Notes under the pieces: generated by a model
Seen by the model: the letters and a program-made list of their open reading frames with translations, nothing else
Told to the model about the DNA's origin: nothing
Databases searched by the model: none
Made by a program: the position numbers and the translations under genes
NCBI GenBank assembly: GCA_017549805.1
Contig: JAFYNJ010000009.1
Coordinates: 157,020 to 221,019, forward strand
Length of the DNA stretch: 64,000 nt
Direction: 5' to 3'
From: Bacteroidales bacterium
GTDB lineage: Bacteria > Bacteroidota > Bacteroidia > Bacteroidales > F082
Shown here: piece by piece, positions 46,905-56,787 of the stretch
Layout of the letters: each line of letters begins with the position of its first letter
Numbering within the stretch: position 1 is the stretch's first letter

Positions 46905-46917
<13 letters not shown>

Positions 46918-46937
46918 CAACTAATAACTTCCAACTG
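46905..46937. repeat. Heptad array at the junction to purN
   Basis: Units AACTCCC, AACTGAC, AACTAAT, AACTTCC and AACTG, the last running into the purN ATG. The upstream stop TGA (46915-46917) lies in the second unit. Confidence 0.85.
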
Positions 46938-47504
46938 ATGAAACGCCTCTCCATCTTCGTCTCCGGCAACGGCACCAACTTGCAGCGCATTGCTGAGTAT
47001 TTCGCCAATAAACCCAATGTTGAAATCGTCAACGTAGTGTGCAACAATCCAAAAGCCTATTCCATAGAAAGGGCTAAAAACCTTGGTATCCCGTTGCGGA
47101 TGATTACCCGCCAAGAGTTCAACAGTCCTGAATTTACCGAGGAAATGGCTTCGCTAAAGCTGGATTTGATTGTGTTGGCCGGCTTCCTTTGGAAGATTCC
47201 CGTAAACTTGATCCAAGCCTATCCCAAAAAGATTGTCAACATTCACCCTGCCTTGTTGCCCAAATACGGCGGCAAGGGCTTTTACGGCGAACATGTGCAT
47301 GAAGCCGTGGTGGCTGCCAAGGAAACCCATTCAGGCATCACCATCCACTATGTGAACGAGATCTACGACAACGGCGAGATCATCTTGCAAGCCCATGTCG
47401 CCTTGGACGAAAAAGAAACGCCTGACTCCCTGGCGGCAAAGATCCACCAATTGGAGCAAGCGTATTTCCCTGTAGCGATCGAGCAGGTGCTATTCCGTCG
47501 GTAA
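46938..47504 (+). CDS. purN: Phosphoribosylglycinamide formyltransferase
   Basis: 188 residues; third step of purine synthesis, transfer of formyl from 10-formyl-THF to GAR. Motifs: VSGNGTNLQRI, VLAGFLWKIP, NIHPALLPKYGGKGFYG with the catalytic Asn/His, and the conserved SGITIHYVNEIYDNGEII with the Asp. Length is typical. It converges on yitT with a 15-bp overlap. Confidence 0.96.
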   Translation: MKRLSIFVSGNGTNLQRIAEYFANKPNVEIVNVVCNNPKAYSIERAKNLGIPLRMITRQEFNSPEFTEEMASLKLDLIVLAGFLWKIPVNLIQAYPKKIVNIHPALLPKYGGKGFYGEHVHEAVVAAKETHSGITIHYVNEIYDNGEIILQAHVALDEKETPDSLAAKIHQLEQAYFPVAIEQVLFRR

Positions 47505-48440
47505 AGCCTTGAAGCCATTGCCCATGATCTCCGAGCTTTCAATCACGTTGACGAAGGCGTTCGGGTCGAGGAAACGGAGGTTGGCTTTCAGTTTCACCAA
47601 GTCACTACGGTTCAAAGTCACATAGATCATCTTACGCTCAGCGCCCTTGTAGAGGCCGCTTCCGGCGAACACAGTGCCACTGCGGTCCAAATCCTTGATG
47701 ATGAAGTCACGCACCTCGTCGATTTTATCCGTGACGATGAAGGCCGTCTTGTAACTCTTCACGCCTTCTACCACCAAGTCGATAATCTTGCTTTCAATGA
47801 AGATCAAGATAATCGAATAGATAGGAAGACGGATGTCCTCGAAGGCCATCAGGGTAGTCAGCGAAATGATGCTGTCAACGATCAGCACCAGCGTGCCCAA
47901 GCTGATCTTGGTGTATTTATGGGCAATCATGGCGATGATGTCCGACCCTCCAGAGGTAGCACCCGAACGGAAGATAACGCCAATGGCCAAACCGTAGATC
48001 AAACCGGAGACCACCGTGTTCAAGAAGAAGTCAGGCATGAAATAGCGTTGCACTTCACCATCCATGAAGAACAGGGACGATTGCATCTCGGCATCGAAGA
48101 AAGCTCCGTCGTGGATGACAGGCGCATAGCCCCACCATGTTTCAAGGACGTATGTAAAAACAGGGATCAAGATGACCGAAATCACCGTCTTGATTCCGAA
48201 TTTGGGCCCTAAGATGATGGTTCCGATAATAAGCAACGGGATGTCCATGCAGATGCCCGCCAAGGAGATCTTCCATCCCCACAGGGCATTGAACACGTTG
48301 GCGAGACCATATACGCCACCAGGTGCCAAGTGATAGGGGTTCACAAACATCACATCGCCCACGGCAAACAGGGCCGAACCCAATACCAACAAGGCGTAAG
48401 ACAAAATCTGCTGCTTCACTTTTTCGTTCTTCATAGTCAT
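47490..48440 (-). CDS. YitT family membrane protein
   Basis: 316 residues. The N-terminal ~200 residues form six hydrophobic helices with the YitT motif (GDVMFVNPYHLAPGGVYGLANVF) and GATSGGSDIIA. The C-terminal DUF2179 domain (KSYKTAFIVTDKIDEVRDFI, GSGLYKGAERKMIYV) is PII-like. Transport function unknown. I use the ATG at 48440 (another at 48434), since the promoter lies at 48457-48464, inside the longer open frame. Confidence 0.9.
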   Translation of the reverse strand: MTMKNEKVKQQILSYALLVLGSALFAVGDVMFVNPYHLAPGGVYGLANVFNALWGWKISLAGICMDIPLLIIGTIILGPKFGIKTVISVILIPVFTYVLETWWGYAPVIHDGAFFDAEMQSSLFFMDGEVQRYFMPDFFLNTVVSGLIYGLAIGVIFRSGATSGGSDIIAMIAHKYTKISLGTLVLIVDSIISLTTLMAFEDIRLPIYSIILIFIESKIIDLVVEGVKSYKTAFIVTDKIDEVRDFIIKDLDRSGTVFAGSGLYKGAERKMIYVTLNRSDLVKLKANLRFLDPNAFVNVIESSEIMGNGFKALPTE

Positions 48441-48456
48441 TGGCTTTTTGAAGCTG

Positions 48457-48464
48457 CAAAAGTA
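48457..48464 (-). promoter_or_regulatory. -7 promoter box for yitT
   Basis: TACTTTTG on the minus strand, 17 bp before the chosen start. Confidence 0.55.
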
Positions 48465-48494
48465 CGTTTTTTCTCCTTCCAATCAAAATTTCAC

Positions 48495-48502
48495 TATCTT
48501 TG
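48495..48502 (+). promoter_or_regulatory. -7 promoter box for the TonB-receptor-like gene
   Basis: TATCTTTG, 22 bp before the ATG at 48525; divergent from the yitT box 30 bp away. Confidence 0.65.
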
Positions 48503-48524
48503 CTGAAAACAGGAGATCAAGACC

Positions 48525-50636
48525 ATGATGCACCGTTGCCGCCTTCTTTCCATCCTATCGCTTTGGTTGCTCATCCTGCCGATGGCAGCCCAAGAATCGC
48601 TGGAAGGTCCGCTTTTCGTCAACGAAGGCGAGACGGTGGTGTATCATCTCAGTCGCGACCCTCAAGGACAGAAAGGCACGGTGTCGGATGCCCTTCAGAA
48701 TGTGCCTGGCGTAAAAGTCGATACCGAAGGCAACATCAACCTTCGCGGTGTGAGCCAAGTGGAGATCTTCATCAACGGGAAACCCTCCCATTTCGACGAG
48801 GAAAGCCAGAAGAACTATCTGCAACAGGTGTCGGCAGCCACCATCGAGCGTATCGAGGTGATGACCAATCCCTCGGCTCGCTACACCACTGCCATCGACA
48901 CTGGGGTCATCAACATTATTACCAATAGCGAGGCCAGCTCCGAACGGCATCTCAGCGCAGGCATCCAATCGAACACCCATCCCGAGTTCTCCCCCTGGAT
49001 TTCCTATATCTGGAGCAACCAGAAGTATGCCTTCACCGCCAACCTCAAAGGCTCCTATACCAACACCACAAAACACACTGACAAATACAGTTATTCCTTT
49101 GTGGAACACGAAGACGAAAAGGTTATGGACACTGTGACAGCCATCCGCTCACAGAGCGATGACACGGCTCGCTACTACAGCATGGAAGTCTTTCTCAAAG
49201 GCGAATACCATCCCAATGAGGACAATGATTTCATGGTTTATTTCAACATCATTCCCAATATCCAGAAAACATCCCTATTATCAAACACTTACAGGAAAGA
49301 ATACATTCACGAAATTGGTGAATACCGATACAGTGTTTACAACAACAACACGCAAACCATGTCGTACGGCGGTGCAGGGTTAAGTTGGCATCATCGGTTT
49401 CAGCAACCAGGACATCTACTGGGACTGCAAGTCAACTCGGAATACGACTTCGGGGGCAACACCGCCAAGGAAATCCGCACATTCAAGGACCAGCCCTCAT
49501 TGAACCGCAATATCCGTCAAACCAACGATTTCGTCGACATCGGGAATGAGGCCAAACTGGAATACATCTATCCCTACCATCAAAACGGGGAACTTTACGT
49601 CAGCTTGAGCAACAACTTCAGGCCGGACAACAACCTCGGACTATACGACACCCTGGGTGCTGATGGTTATGTCACCGACTGGATGCGCTCCGAGCACCGC
49701 AAGTTCAGCAGGGATTACGTGTCGGGGGTGGTCATGGTGCAACACCACTTCGGGAAACTGACCGTGAAACCCGGATTAAGCTACGAAACCGTTTTTTTAA
49801 AGGCGCGCTATTTCGACACTCCCGAGTACGACACATTGATGTACTTCACCCATTGGCTACCCTCGCTGCACCTCTCCTACCGTACAGACTCGCAACATAA
49901 CTTTAGCCTGGGTTACACCCGTAAGACCGACTATCCCTGGATGCGTTATTTCACTCGACGCATTAATTACGAAGAAGAGAGTTTCACCACTGGGAATCCC
50001 TTATTAAAACCCACTTTGATTGACGCCTTCGAGATTTCATGGGCGAAGTATTGGGAAAGCCTCGGTTCGGTGAGCATCAAAGGCTATTACAACAACTCCA
50101 TCCATGCCATCAACCAGGTGAGTGATGTGACTTACGATGCTTTTTTCGGCCGTATGGTACCTTACACCAAACCTGTCAACCTAAACAAGTATTACGAGGC
50201 AGGCGGTGAGTTCAATCTCACCTACCGGCCCAGTGCCACCTTCAACGTCCGTCTTGAAGCCAACCTATTCGACTCCTATATCGAGACCCTGTACGACAAG
50301 ACCCAAGATAGCGTCATCATCTGCGAGTTGTGGGCTTACAACTTGCGTTTAAGCACCTGGGCAAAGCTGTGGAACAAACTTGAGATCCACGCCACAGCCT
50401 ATTACAACTCACCCACACAAACCCTCTTCGCCACCAGTCAGACGGCTTACGGCATTGACTGCGGCCTCCGCGCTGATTTTCTCAACAAGCGTTTATCCGT
50501 TTTGTTAAACGCTTACGACATCTTCAACTGGAACAAAGAGGACAATTACACGTTCAATCCCTATTATCTTTCTTATAGCTCCTATAAGGCAAATAGCAGG
50601 TACGTGAGTTTGGAGTTGGTTTACAGGTTGTTATAA
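48525..50636 (+). CDS. TonB-dependent-receptor-like outer-membrane barrel
   Basis: 703 residues, signal peptide MMHRCRLLSILSLWLLILPMAAQ. A plug-like domain (GTVSDALQNVPGVKVDTEG, INLRGVSQVEIFINGKPS, IERIEVMTNPSARY) starts almost directly after the signal, so the carboxypeptidase-like N-terminal extension common in Bacteroidetes receptors is missing. The rest is a barrel of the outer-membrane-protein-beta-barrel type ending VSLELVYRLL. No SusD-like partner is adjacent. Ligand unknown. Confidence 0.85.
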   Translation: MMHRCRLLSILSLWLLILPMAAQESLEGPLFVNEGETVVYHLSRDPQGQKGTVSDALQNVPGVKVDTEGNINLRGVSQVEIFINGKPSHFDEESQKNYLQQVSAATIERIEVMTNPSARYTTAIDTGVINIITNSEASSERHLSAGIQSNTHPEFSPWISYIWSNQKYAFTANLKGSYTNTTKHTDKYSYSFVEHEDEKVMDTVTAIRSQSDDTARYYSMEVFLKGEYHPNEDNDFMVYFNIIPNIQKTSLLSNTYRKEYIHEIGEYRYSVYNNNTQTMSYGGAGLSWHHRFQQPGHLLGLQVNSEYDFGGNTAKEIRTFKDQPSLNRNIRQTNDFVDIGNEAKLEYIYPYHQNGELYVSLSNNFRPDNNLGLYDTLGADGYVTDWMRSEHRKFSRDYVSGVVMVQHHFGKLTVKPGLSYETVFLKARYFDTPEYDTLMYFTHWLPSLHLSYRTDSQHNFSLGYTRKTDYPWMRYFTRRINYEEESFTTGNPLLKPTLIDAFEISWAKYWESLGSVSIKGYYNNSIHAINQVSDVTYDAFFGRMVPYTKPVNLNKYYEAGGEFNLTYRPSATFNVRLEANLFDSYIETLYDKTQDSVIICELWAYNLRLSTWAKLWNKLEIHATAYYNSPTQTLFATSQTAYGIDCGLRADFLNKRLSVLLNAYDIFNWNKEDNYTFNPYYLSYSSYKANSRYVSLELVYRLL

Positions 50637-50664
50637 GGCCGTTAGGCCTAATTAGCTCGGTAAC

Positions 50665-50702
50665 AAAAAAAAGTGGAAGCTGATCAGCTTCCACTTTTTT
50701 TT
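50665..50702. terminator. Bidirectional terminator
   Basis: A perfect palindromic stem (AAGTGGAAGCTGATCAGCTT core) with A- and T-runs on both sides, between the converging barrel gene and tdh. Confidence 0.88.
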
Positions 50703-50718
50703 CAAGAACGCCGTTGTA

Positions 50719-51666
50719 TCACAGCAGCTTCTTCTTTAAGGTTTCGATCATATCGGCTGTCATCTTGTCGAGGTCGTACTTCGGATTCCAGCCCCACTCG
50801 GCGCGAGCGCAGCTGTCATCCATCTTGTTCGGCCAGCTGTCGGCGATGGCTTGGCGAATCGGGTCGAACTTGTACTCCATCTCGAAGTTCGGATAATACT
50901 TCTTGATGGCGTTGTAGATGATCTCTGGGTCGAAGCTCATGGCCGTCACGTTGAACGAATTACGGTGAACCAATTTGCTCGGATCGGCCTCCATGATGTC
51001 CACCATGGCATCCAGGGCATCAGGCATGTACATCATGTCCATGTAGGTGCCTTTACTGATGGGGCAATAGAACTTCTCGCCCTTCACTGCGGCGTAGTAG
51101 ATCTCCACTGCGTAGTCAGTGGTGCCACCGCCGGGCAAAGTCAAGTTGGAAATCAAGCCTGGGAAACGGACGCTACGGGTATCCACACCGAAACGGGTGA
51201 AATAATAGTCGCTCAGCAATTCGCCTGTGACTTTGGTCACGCCGTAAATCGTGTTCGGACGCTGGATGGTGTCTTGAGGCGTATTGTCATGCGGCGTGCT
51301 GGCACCGAAAGCACCGATGGATGAAGGCGTGAAGACAGCACAGTTGAAGACACGTGCCGTCTCCAGGCAGTTCACCAACGAGCCGATGCCGACATTCCAA
51401 CCCAGCATGGGGTTTTTCTCGGCCGTAGCCGAAAGAATGGCGGCGAGGTTATAGATGGTGTCGATGTTGTAGCGTTTCACCACATCGACGATCTGCATGA
51501 TCTGTGTAGAATCGATTCTTTCAAATGGACCGCTCTCAGCGATCTCACCGGTCAAAGGGCGAAGATCCGAAGCCACCACATTTTCGTTTCCGTAGGTGGC
51601 ACGGAGCTTCTTCACCAATTCTGTTCCGATCTGTCCACCGGAACCAACGATCAGTATTCTTTTCAT
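50719..51666 (-). CDS. L-threonine 3-dehydrogenase, epimerase (SDR) type
   Basis: 315 residues. NAD-binding GSGGQIGTELVKKL at the N-terminus, then YNLAAILSATAEKNP, SSIGAFG and the YGVTKVTGELL catalytic Tyr/Lys. This SDR form of threonine dehydrogenase occurs in Bacteroidetes and differs from the zinc form. It oxidises threonine to 2-amino-3-ketobutyrate, the substrate of the adjacent kbl product. The ATG at 51666 gives a correct N-terminus; a longer frame runs into kbl. Confidence 0.9.
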   Translation of the reverse strand: MKRILIVGSGGQIGTELVKKLRATYGNENVVASDLRPLTGEIAESGPFERIDSTQIMQIVDVVKRYNIDTIYNLAAILSATAEKNPMLGWNVGIGSLVNCLETARVFNCAVFTPSSIGAFGASTPHDNTPQDTIQRPNTIYGVTKVTGELLSDYYFTRFGVDTRSVRFPGLISNLTLPGGGTTDYAVEIYYAAVKGEKFYCPISKGTYMDMMYMPDALDAMVDIMEADPSKLVHRNSFNVTAMSFDPEIIYNAIKKYYPNFEMEYKFDPIRQAIADSWPNKMDDSCARAEWGWNPKYDLDKMTADMIETLKKKLL

Positions 51667-51701
51667 TTCAAAATTTCTTATTTCAAGATTCCTAATTCTT
51701 T
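51665..51701. repeat. Degenerate heptad/octad array at the kbl-tdh junction
   Basis: Top-strand units ATTTCAAA, ATTTCTT, ATTTCAAG, ATTCCTA and ATTCTTT; contains the kbl stop (51678-51680) and reaches the tdh start codon. Confidence 0.55.
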
Positions 51702-52865
51702 GCCAATCTTCACAAAGGCGGCGATGCACTTGTCGAGGTGCTCACGCTCGTGGGCGGCGCTTACCTGCACACGGATACGGGCCTGTCCCTTCGGCACCAC
51801 AGGATAGTAGAATCCAGTGACAAAAATGCCTTCTTCCTGCAACTTGGCGGCGAACTTCTGCGACAGCGGGGCGTCGTAGAGCATCACGGCGCAAATGGCC
51901 GATTGTGAAGGCTTGCAGTCGAAGCCGGCCTCCGTCATCTTCTTGATGAAGTAGTCGGTGTTGGCGTGGAGCTTGTCTTGCAAAGCGTTCGTCTCGCTCA
52001 TCATCTCGAACATGCGGATGCCAGCGGCCACGAGGCCCGGAGCCATCGAGTTGGAGAAGAGGTACGGACGGCTGCGCTGACGCAACATGTCGATGATTTC
52101 CTTGCGACCAGTGGTGAAACCGCCCATGGCGCCTCCAAAGGCCTTACCGAGAGTGCCGGTGAGGATCTCGATCTTGCCGCGGAGGTTGAAGTGCTCAGTC
52201 ACGCCACGACCGGTCTTACCGACCACGCCGGCGGAGTGGCTCTCGTCAACCATCACCATGGCATTGTACTTCTGAGCGAGTTCATAAATCTTGTCGAGCG
52301 GGCAGACATTGCCGTCCATCGAGAACACACCATCGGTGACCACCAAGCGGAAGCGGCAGCCTTGAGCGTCTTGCAATTGCTTTTCGAGATCGGCCATGTC
52401 GGCGTTGGCATAGCGGAAACGCTGGGCCTTGCAGAGGCGCACGCCGTCGATGATGGAGGCGTGGTTCAAAGCGTCGGAGATAATGGCATCGTCGGGACCG
52501 AGAAGGGGCTCGAACACACCGCCGTTGGCGTCGAAGCAAGCGGCATAGAGGATGGTGTCCTCGGTACCGAAGAACTCAGCGATCTTGGCTTCCAGTTTCT
52601 TGTGGAGGTCCTGGCAACCGCAGATGAAACGCACGGAGGCCATACCGAAGCCACGGGCATCCATGCCTTCCTTGGCGGCTTGGATCAGCTCGGGGTTGTC
52701 GGCCAAGCCAAGATAGTTGTTTGCGCAGAAGTTGAGGCAGACCTTGCCGCCCACCATGATTTCAGCGCCCTGTGCGCTCTCAATGATACGTTCACGCTTG
52801 TAGAGGCCATCGGCTTCAATCTGAGCCAATTCCTTCTTCAGATATTCTTGAAAGTTCGTGTACAT
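51678..52865 (-). CDS. kbl: Glycine C-acetyltransferase (2-amino-3-ketobutyrate CoA ligase)
   Basis: 395 residues, PLP enzyme of the alpha-oxoamine synthase family: LNFCANNYLGLADNPE, GFGMASVRFICG, VDESHSAGVVGKTGRG, and the PLP-binding Lys in GTLGKAFGG. It cleaves 2-amino-3-ketobutyrate with CoA to glycine and acetyl-CoA, completing threonine degradation with the next gene. Length is standard. Confidence 0.96.
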   Translation of the reverse strand: MYTNFQEYLKKELAQIEADGLYKRERIIESAQGAEIMVGGKVCLNFCANNYLGLADNPELIQAAKEGMDARGFGMASVRFICGCQDLHKKLEAKIAEFFGTEDTILYAACFDANGGVFEPLLGPDDAIISDALNHASIIDGVRLCKAQRFRYANADMADLEKQLQDAQGCRFRLVVTDGVFSMDGNVCPLDKIYELAQKYNAMVMVDESHSAGVVGKTGRGVTEHFNLRGKIEILTGTLGKAFGGAMGGFTTGRKEIIDMLRQRSRPYLFSNSMAPGLVAAGIRMFEMMSETNALQDKLHANTDYFIKKMTEAGFDCKPSQSAICAVMLYDAPLSQKFAAKLQEEGIFVTGFYYPVVPKGQARIRVQVSAAHEREHLDKCIAAFVKIGKELGILK

Positions 52866-52895
52866 GGAGTAAATGTTTTAAAGTTTGTTTGGCCG

Positions 52896-52903
52896 CAAAT
52901 TTA
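52896..52903 (-). promoter_or_regulatory. -7 promoter box for kbl-tdh
   Basis: TAAATTTG on the minus strand, 31 bp before the kbl start. Confidence 0.55.
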
Positions 52904-52962
52904 CGAAAAGCATTGATAGCCTGTATAGGTTTCCTTCATTTTTTTCACCTTCTTGATGGCAC

Positions 52963-52994
52963 AAAAAAAAGAAGCACGGACGCGTCCGTGCTTC
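52963..52994 (-). terminator. Terminator of the small membrane-protein gene
   Basis: A perfect 24-bp palindrome (half-site GAAGCACGGACG) followed on the minus strand by eight Ts, 23 bp after the stop at 53018. Confidence 0.9.
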
Positions 52995-53017
52995 GAAACA
53001 AATAAGTCTATTTTGTA

Positions 53018-53290
53018 TTAGTTCATGTTGGAAACTGCAGCTTCCAAAGCAACTTTAAGTTGATGCCATTTGACATAGTAAATGATGCAACCGGCAATGG
53101 AGAGAACCAAGCCAATGATGGCAAGAGTTCTGGGCTTCTTGAAGACACCGATCAATGCCAAAATGAAAGCGATACCGCAAATGATAGCGCCAAAGACTCT
53201 GATCAAGGGAACCAAGGTCAATAAGAAACCAACTAAAGCAACGACGAAAGCGGCAATGCCAAGACCATTTTTGTTAGTGTTTTCTGCCAT
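53018..53290 (-). CDS. Small two- or three-helix membrane protein, DUF4190-like
   Basis: 90 residues. Short polar N-terminus (MAENTNKNG), hydrophobic stretches IAAFVVALVGFLLTLVPLIRVFGAIICGI and LAIIGLVLSIAGCIIYYV, and a KKPRTL turn between, as in DUF4190-type proteins. It has its own promoter box and terminator, so it is a single-gene unit. Function unknown. Confidence 0.75.
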   Translation of the reverse strand: MAENTNKNGLGIAAFVVALVGFLLTLVPLIRVFGAIICGIAFILALIGVFKKPRTLAIIGLVLSIAGCIIYYVKWHQLKVALEAAVSNMN

Positions 53291-53355
53291 AATTCAATGC
53301 CCTTTTTCGTGTCGGGCGCAACTTCTTGTTAATAAAATAAGCTCGTTATAAAGTG

Positions 53356-53363
53356 CAAATATA
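53356..53363 (-). promoter_or_regulatory. -7 promoter box for the small membrane protein
   Basis: TATATTTG on the minus strand, 66 bp before the start; divergent from the cysS promoter. Confidence 0.5.
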
Positions 53364-53417
53364 GGAATAATTCCTATTCATCCAAGCGGTTTTAACAATT
53401 TTTCAAACATATTTTTG

Positions 53418-53425
53418 TAATTTTG
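53418..53425 (+). promoter_or_regulatory. -7 promoter box for cysS
   Basis: TAATTTTG, 31 bp before the cysS ATG at 53456. Confidence 0.6.
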
Positions 53426-53455
53426 CACCTCAAAAGAAGAAAAACATCCTTTACA

Positions 53456-54946
53456 ATGGAAAACACCTTATACATCTATAACAGCCTCTCGCGCTGCAAA
53501 CAGCCTTTCAAGCCCTTGAACGCCCCCCATGTGGGCATGTACGTCTGCGGTCCCACCGTTTATGGCGACGCACACCTCGGCCATGCCCGTCCAGCCATCA
53601 CTTTCGATTTGGTTTTCAGATATTTGAAGCATCTCGGCTACAAGGTACGCTATGTGCGCAACATCACCGATGTGGGCCATTTGGAGCACGATGCCGACGA
53701 AGGTGAGGACAAGATTGCAAAGAAGGCAAGACTTGAGAATTTGGAGCCCATGGAGGTGGCGCAATACTACACCAACCGCTACCATGCTGCCATGGACAAG
53801 CTCAACGTGCTGCGTCCGTCCATCGAACCGCACGCTTCGGGTCATATCATCGAGCAGATTGCCATGGTGCAGAAAATCCTCGACAACGGCTACGCCTACG
53901 TGGAGAACGGCTCGGTGTATTTCGACATTGAGAAATACAACAAGGAACACCCCTACGGCATCCTCTCGGGACGCAACTTCGAGGAGATGCTCAACACCAC
54001 CCGTGAGCTGAGCGGACAGGAAGAGAAGCACAACCCCGTCGATTTCGCCCTGTGGAAAAAGGCTGAGCCGAAGCACATCATGCGCTGGCCTTCGCCTTGG
54101 AGCGACGGTTTCCCGGGCTGGCATGCGGAATGCTCGGCAATGGGCTGCAAGTACCTCGGCGAGACTTTCGACATCCACGGCGGCGGCATGGACCTCATGT
54201 TCCCCCACCACGAGTCGGAGATTGCGCAGAGCGTGGCTGCCAACGGCAAACAGCCCGTGGTGTATTGGATGCACAACAACATGATCACCATCGGCGGACA
54301 GAAGATGGGCAAGTCGTTGGGCAACTTCATCACTCTCGACGAGTTCTTCAACGGCAGCCACATCAATGCCAAGGGCGAGGAAATGATTGCTCAGCCCTAC
54401 AGCCCGATGACCATCCGTTTCTTCATCTTGCAGGCCCACTACCGCAGCACCCTCGACTTCAGCAACGAAGCCCTACAAGCTGCCGAGAAAGGCTACAACC
54501 GCTTGATGGAAGGCGTGAAGACAGCCCAAAGCTTGAAGGCCACAGAAGGCGCCGCCGACCTCGACATCCAGAAGACTGTCGATGCCTGCTACGATGCCAT
54601 GAACGACGACTTCAACAGCCCCATCGTCATCGCCAACCTGTTCGAGCTGGTGCGCATCGTCAACACCGTCAAGGACGGCAAAGCCCAGATCAACGCCAAG
54701 GAACTGGAGCTGCTCAACAAGACCCTTAACGCGTTTGTCTTTGACATCCTCGGCCTCATCGACAGCAACGTCTCCGAAGGCAATGGCGAGCTTGTGGAAG
54801 GCCTCATGCAGACCATCATCGGCATCCGCAAGGAAGCCCGGGCAAAGAAGGACTGGGCTACCTCAGACCTCATCCGCGACGAGCTGGCCAAATACGACAT
54901 CGTTCTCAAAGACGGAAAAGAAGGAACCACCTGGTCGAAAAAATAA
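53456..54946 (+). CDS. cysS: Cysteinyl-tRNA synthetase
   Basis: 496 residues, class I synthetase: zinc-site Cys in [18 protein letters not shown] (HIGH-type motif), [19 protein letters not shown], zinc ligands in GWHAECSAM and [14 protein letters not shown], and KMGKSLGN in place of KMSKS. The start is set by [10 protein letters not shown] and the promoter box. Confidence 0.97.
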   Translation: MENTLYIYNSLSRCKQPFKPLNAPHVGMYVCGPTVYGDAHLGHARPAITFDLVFRYLKHLGYKVRYVRNITDVGHLEHDADEGEDKIAKKARLENLEPMEVAQYYTNRYHAAMDKLNVLRPSIEPHASGHIIEQIAMVQKILDNGYAYVENGSVYFDIEKYNKEHPYGILSGRNFEEMLNTTRELSGQEEKHNPVDFALWKKAEPKHIMRWPSPWSDGFPGWHAECSAMGCKYLGETFDIHGGGMDLMFPHHESEIAQSVAANGKQPVVYWMHNNMITIGGQKMGKSLGNFITLDEFFNGSHINAKGEEMIAQPYSPMTIRFFILQAHYRSTLDFSNEALQAAEKGYNRLMEGVKTAQSLKATEGAADLDIQKTVDACYDAMNDDFNSPIVIANLFELVRIVNTVKDGKAQINAKELELLNKTLNAFVFDILGLIDSNVSEGNGELVEGLMQTIIGIRKEARAKKDWATSDLIRDELAKYDIVLKDGKEGTTWSKK

Positions 54947-54955
54947 ACCCATTTC

Positions 54956-56284
54956 ATGAAAAAACCATTTTTGTTTTTGGCGATTCTATTCGCACCCATC
55001 TTCGTTTTCTCCCAAACCCAACCCTCCCTCTGGAACGACACCCGCAACATTTGGGAAATCGACACCCGCCTCGGAAAATACTTCCCCTTTGAGGAACGCC
55101 ACGCCTATATGAAGGTGCTGCCGCAATACGGCATCGACCTCCGCGTGGCCCGTCAGACCGATGGCAGGACCCAATGGGAAAAAGACTTCAACTACCCCGT
55201 GTATGGCGCATTTCTCCGTTATGAGAACAACAATGTTGACAGCGTTCAATATAAGTACAGAAACGAAAACGGCTACGAGCAGGAGACCTGGCGGCCGCTA
55301 GGCGACTGCATCTCGGCTGGAGCTTTCATGAACGGACACTTTTATCGGGGCAAATATTGGTCGTTCGACTACGACCTCATGGGCGGTCTTTCGTTCTGGA
55401 CCAAACACGGCGACGAGTTCATCGGCTCCGTTGTCAACGTCCATCTCGCCATCGATGCAGGGCCGACCTTCATGATCGAGGACAATTTCGACTTCCTCAT
55501 CCGTTACCAGTTCTCCCACTCCTCCAATGCGGCATTGCGCCTGCCCAACTGTGGCATCAACGTGTTCAGCTGGCTGGCAGGAGTGCGTTACCATCCCAAC
55601 GGAAGACCCGAGTTACAACCTAAAGAGTCGCCTCGTCCTAAATTCACGAAGACCACCTCGCTCTTTGCTTCCAATTCGGTAGGCCTGCTCCAGACCAACG
55701 AGTGGATGCGGACTTATCAAGCTCCCGACGGTACCATGCTGCCTGACATGCCGGTTGAACGTCCCTATTATTTTGCCGACGTTGTCCAATTGGGCATTCA
55801 CCGCCAGTTCCACCCCAAGTTCAGCTATGATGTAGCCCTGGATTTCGGCTGGACCGGAGAGACCAAACGCATGTACGAGAAGGCCCATCAGATGTATGAC
55901 GAAGGCCATGAATACTTCATTGGCGACGATGCCATCCCGTTGATGGAATATAGCTTTGCCCGTGGCCTGCACTTAGCACCATCGGCAATGTTCGAAATCA
56001 ACTACAATCGCTTTGCCTTCTGCCTTGGTGGCGCCTATTACCTCTGGCATGGCATCTATTATGGCACGGACCAGAAAAAAACATGGGGGCTGGCACAGTC
56101 ATCGGAGAGCAACTTCGAAGACACTTACCTTCCCCCTTGTTACAGGACCTTTTACGGTCGCTTGGGTTTCAAATACTATCTCGGCGAAGACCGCAACATG
56201 TTTGTCGGCTCCTTCATGAAAGTCCATGAAGTGGTCATTGATTACGCCGAGTTCACCTTCGGAATGAATCTTTTCCAATGGTGA
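54956..56284 (+). CDS. PagL-like outer-membrane acyloxyacyl hydrolase / lipid A deacylase
   Basis: 442 residues with a signal peptide (MKKPFLFLAILFAPIFVFSQ). Around residues 175-210 the stretch YQFSHSSNAALRLPNCGINVFSWLAGVRY has the His-x-Ser-Asn pattern and downstream spacing of PagL-type lipid A 3-O-deacylases. Length is about twice that of PagL; the second half (residues 225-442) is a further barrel-like region ending FTFGMNLFQW. It probably acts on lipid A or related outer-membrane lipids. It follows cysS by 9 bp and converges on the V-ATPase K gene with no gap. Confidence 0.7.
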   Translation: MKKPFLFLAILFAPIFVFSQTQPSLWNDTRNIWEIDTRLGKYFPFEERHAYMKVLPQYGIDLRVARQTDGRTQWEKDFNYPVYGAFLRYENNNVDSVQYKYRNENGYEQETWRPLGDCISAGAFMNGHFYRGKYWSFDYDLMGGLSFWTKHGDEFIGSVVNVHLAIDAGPTFMIEDNFDFLIRYQFSHSSNAALRLPNCGINVFSWLAGVRYHPNGRPELQPKESPRPKFTKTTSLFASNSVGLLQTNEWMRTYQAPDGTMLPDMPVERPYYFADVVQLGIHRQFHPKFSYDVALDFGWTGETKRMYEKAHQMYDEGHEYFIGDDAIPLMEYSFARGLHLAPSAMFEINYNRFAFCLGGAYYLWHGIYYGTDQKKTWGLAQSSESNFEDTYLPPCYRTFYGRLGFKYYLGEDRNMFVGSFMKVHEVVIDYAEFTFGMNLFQW

Positions 56285-56779
<495 letters not shown>

Positions 56780-56787
<8 letters not shown>

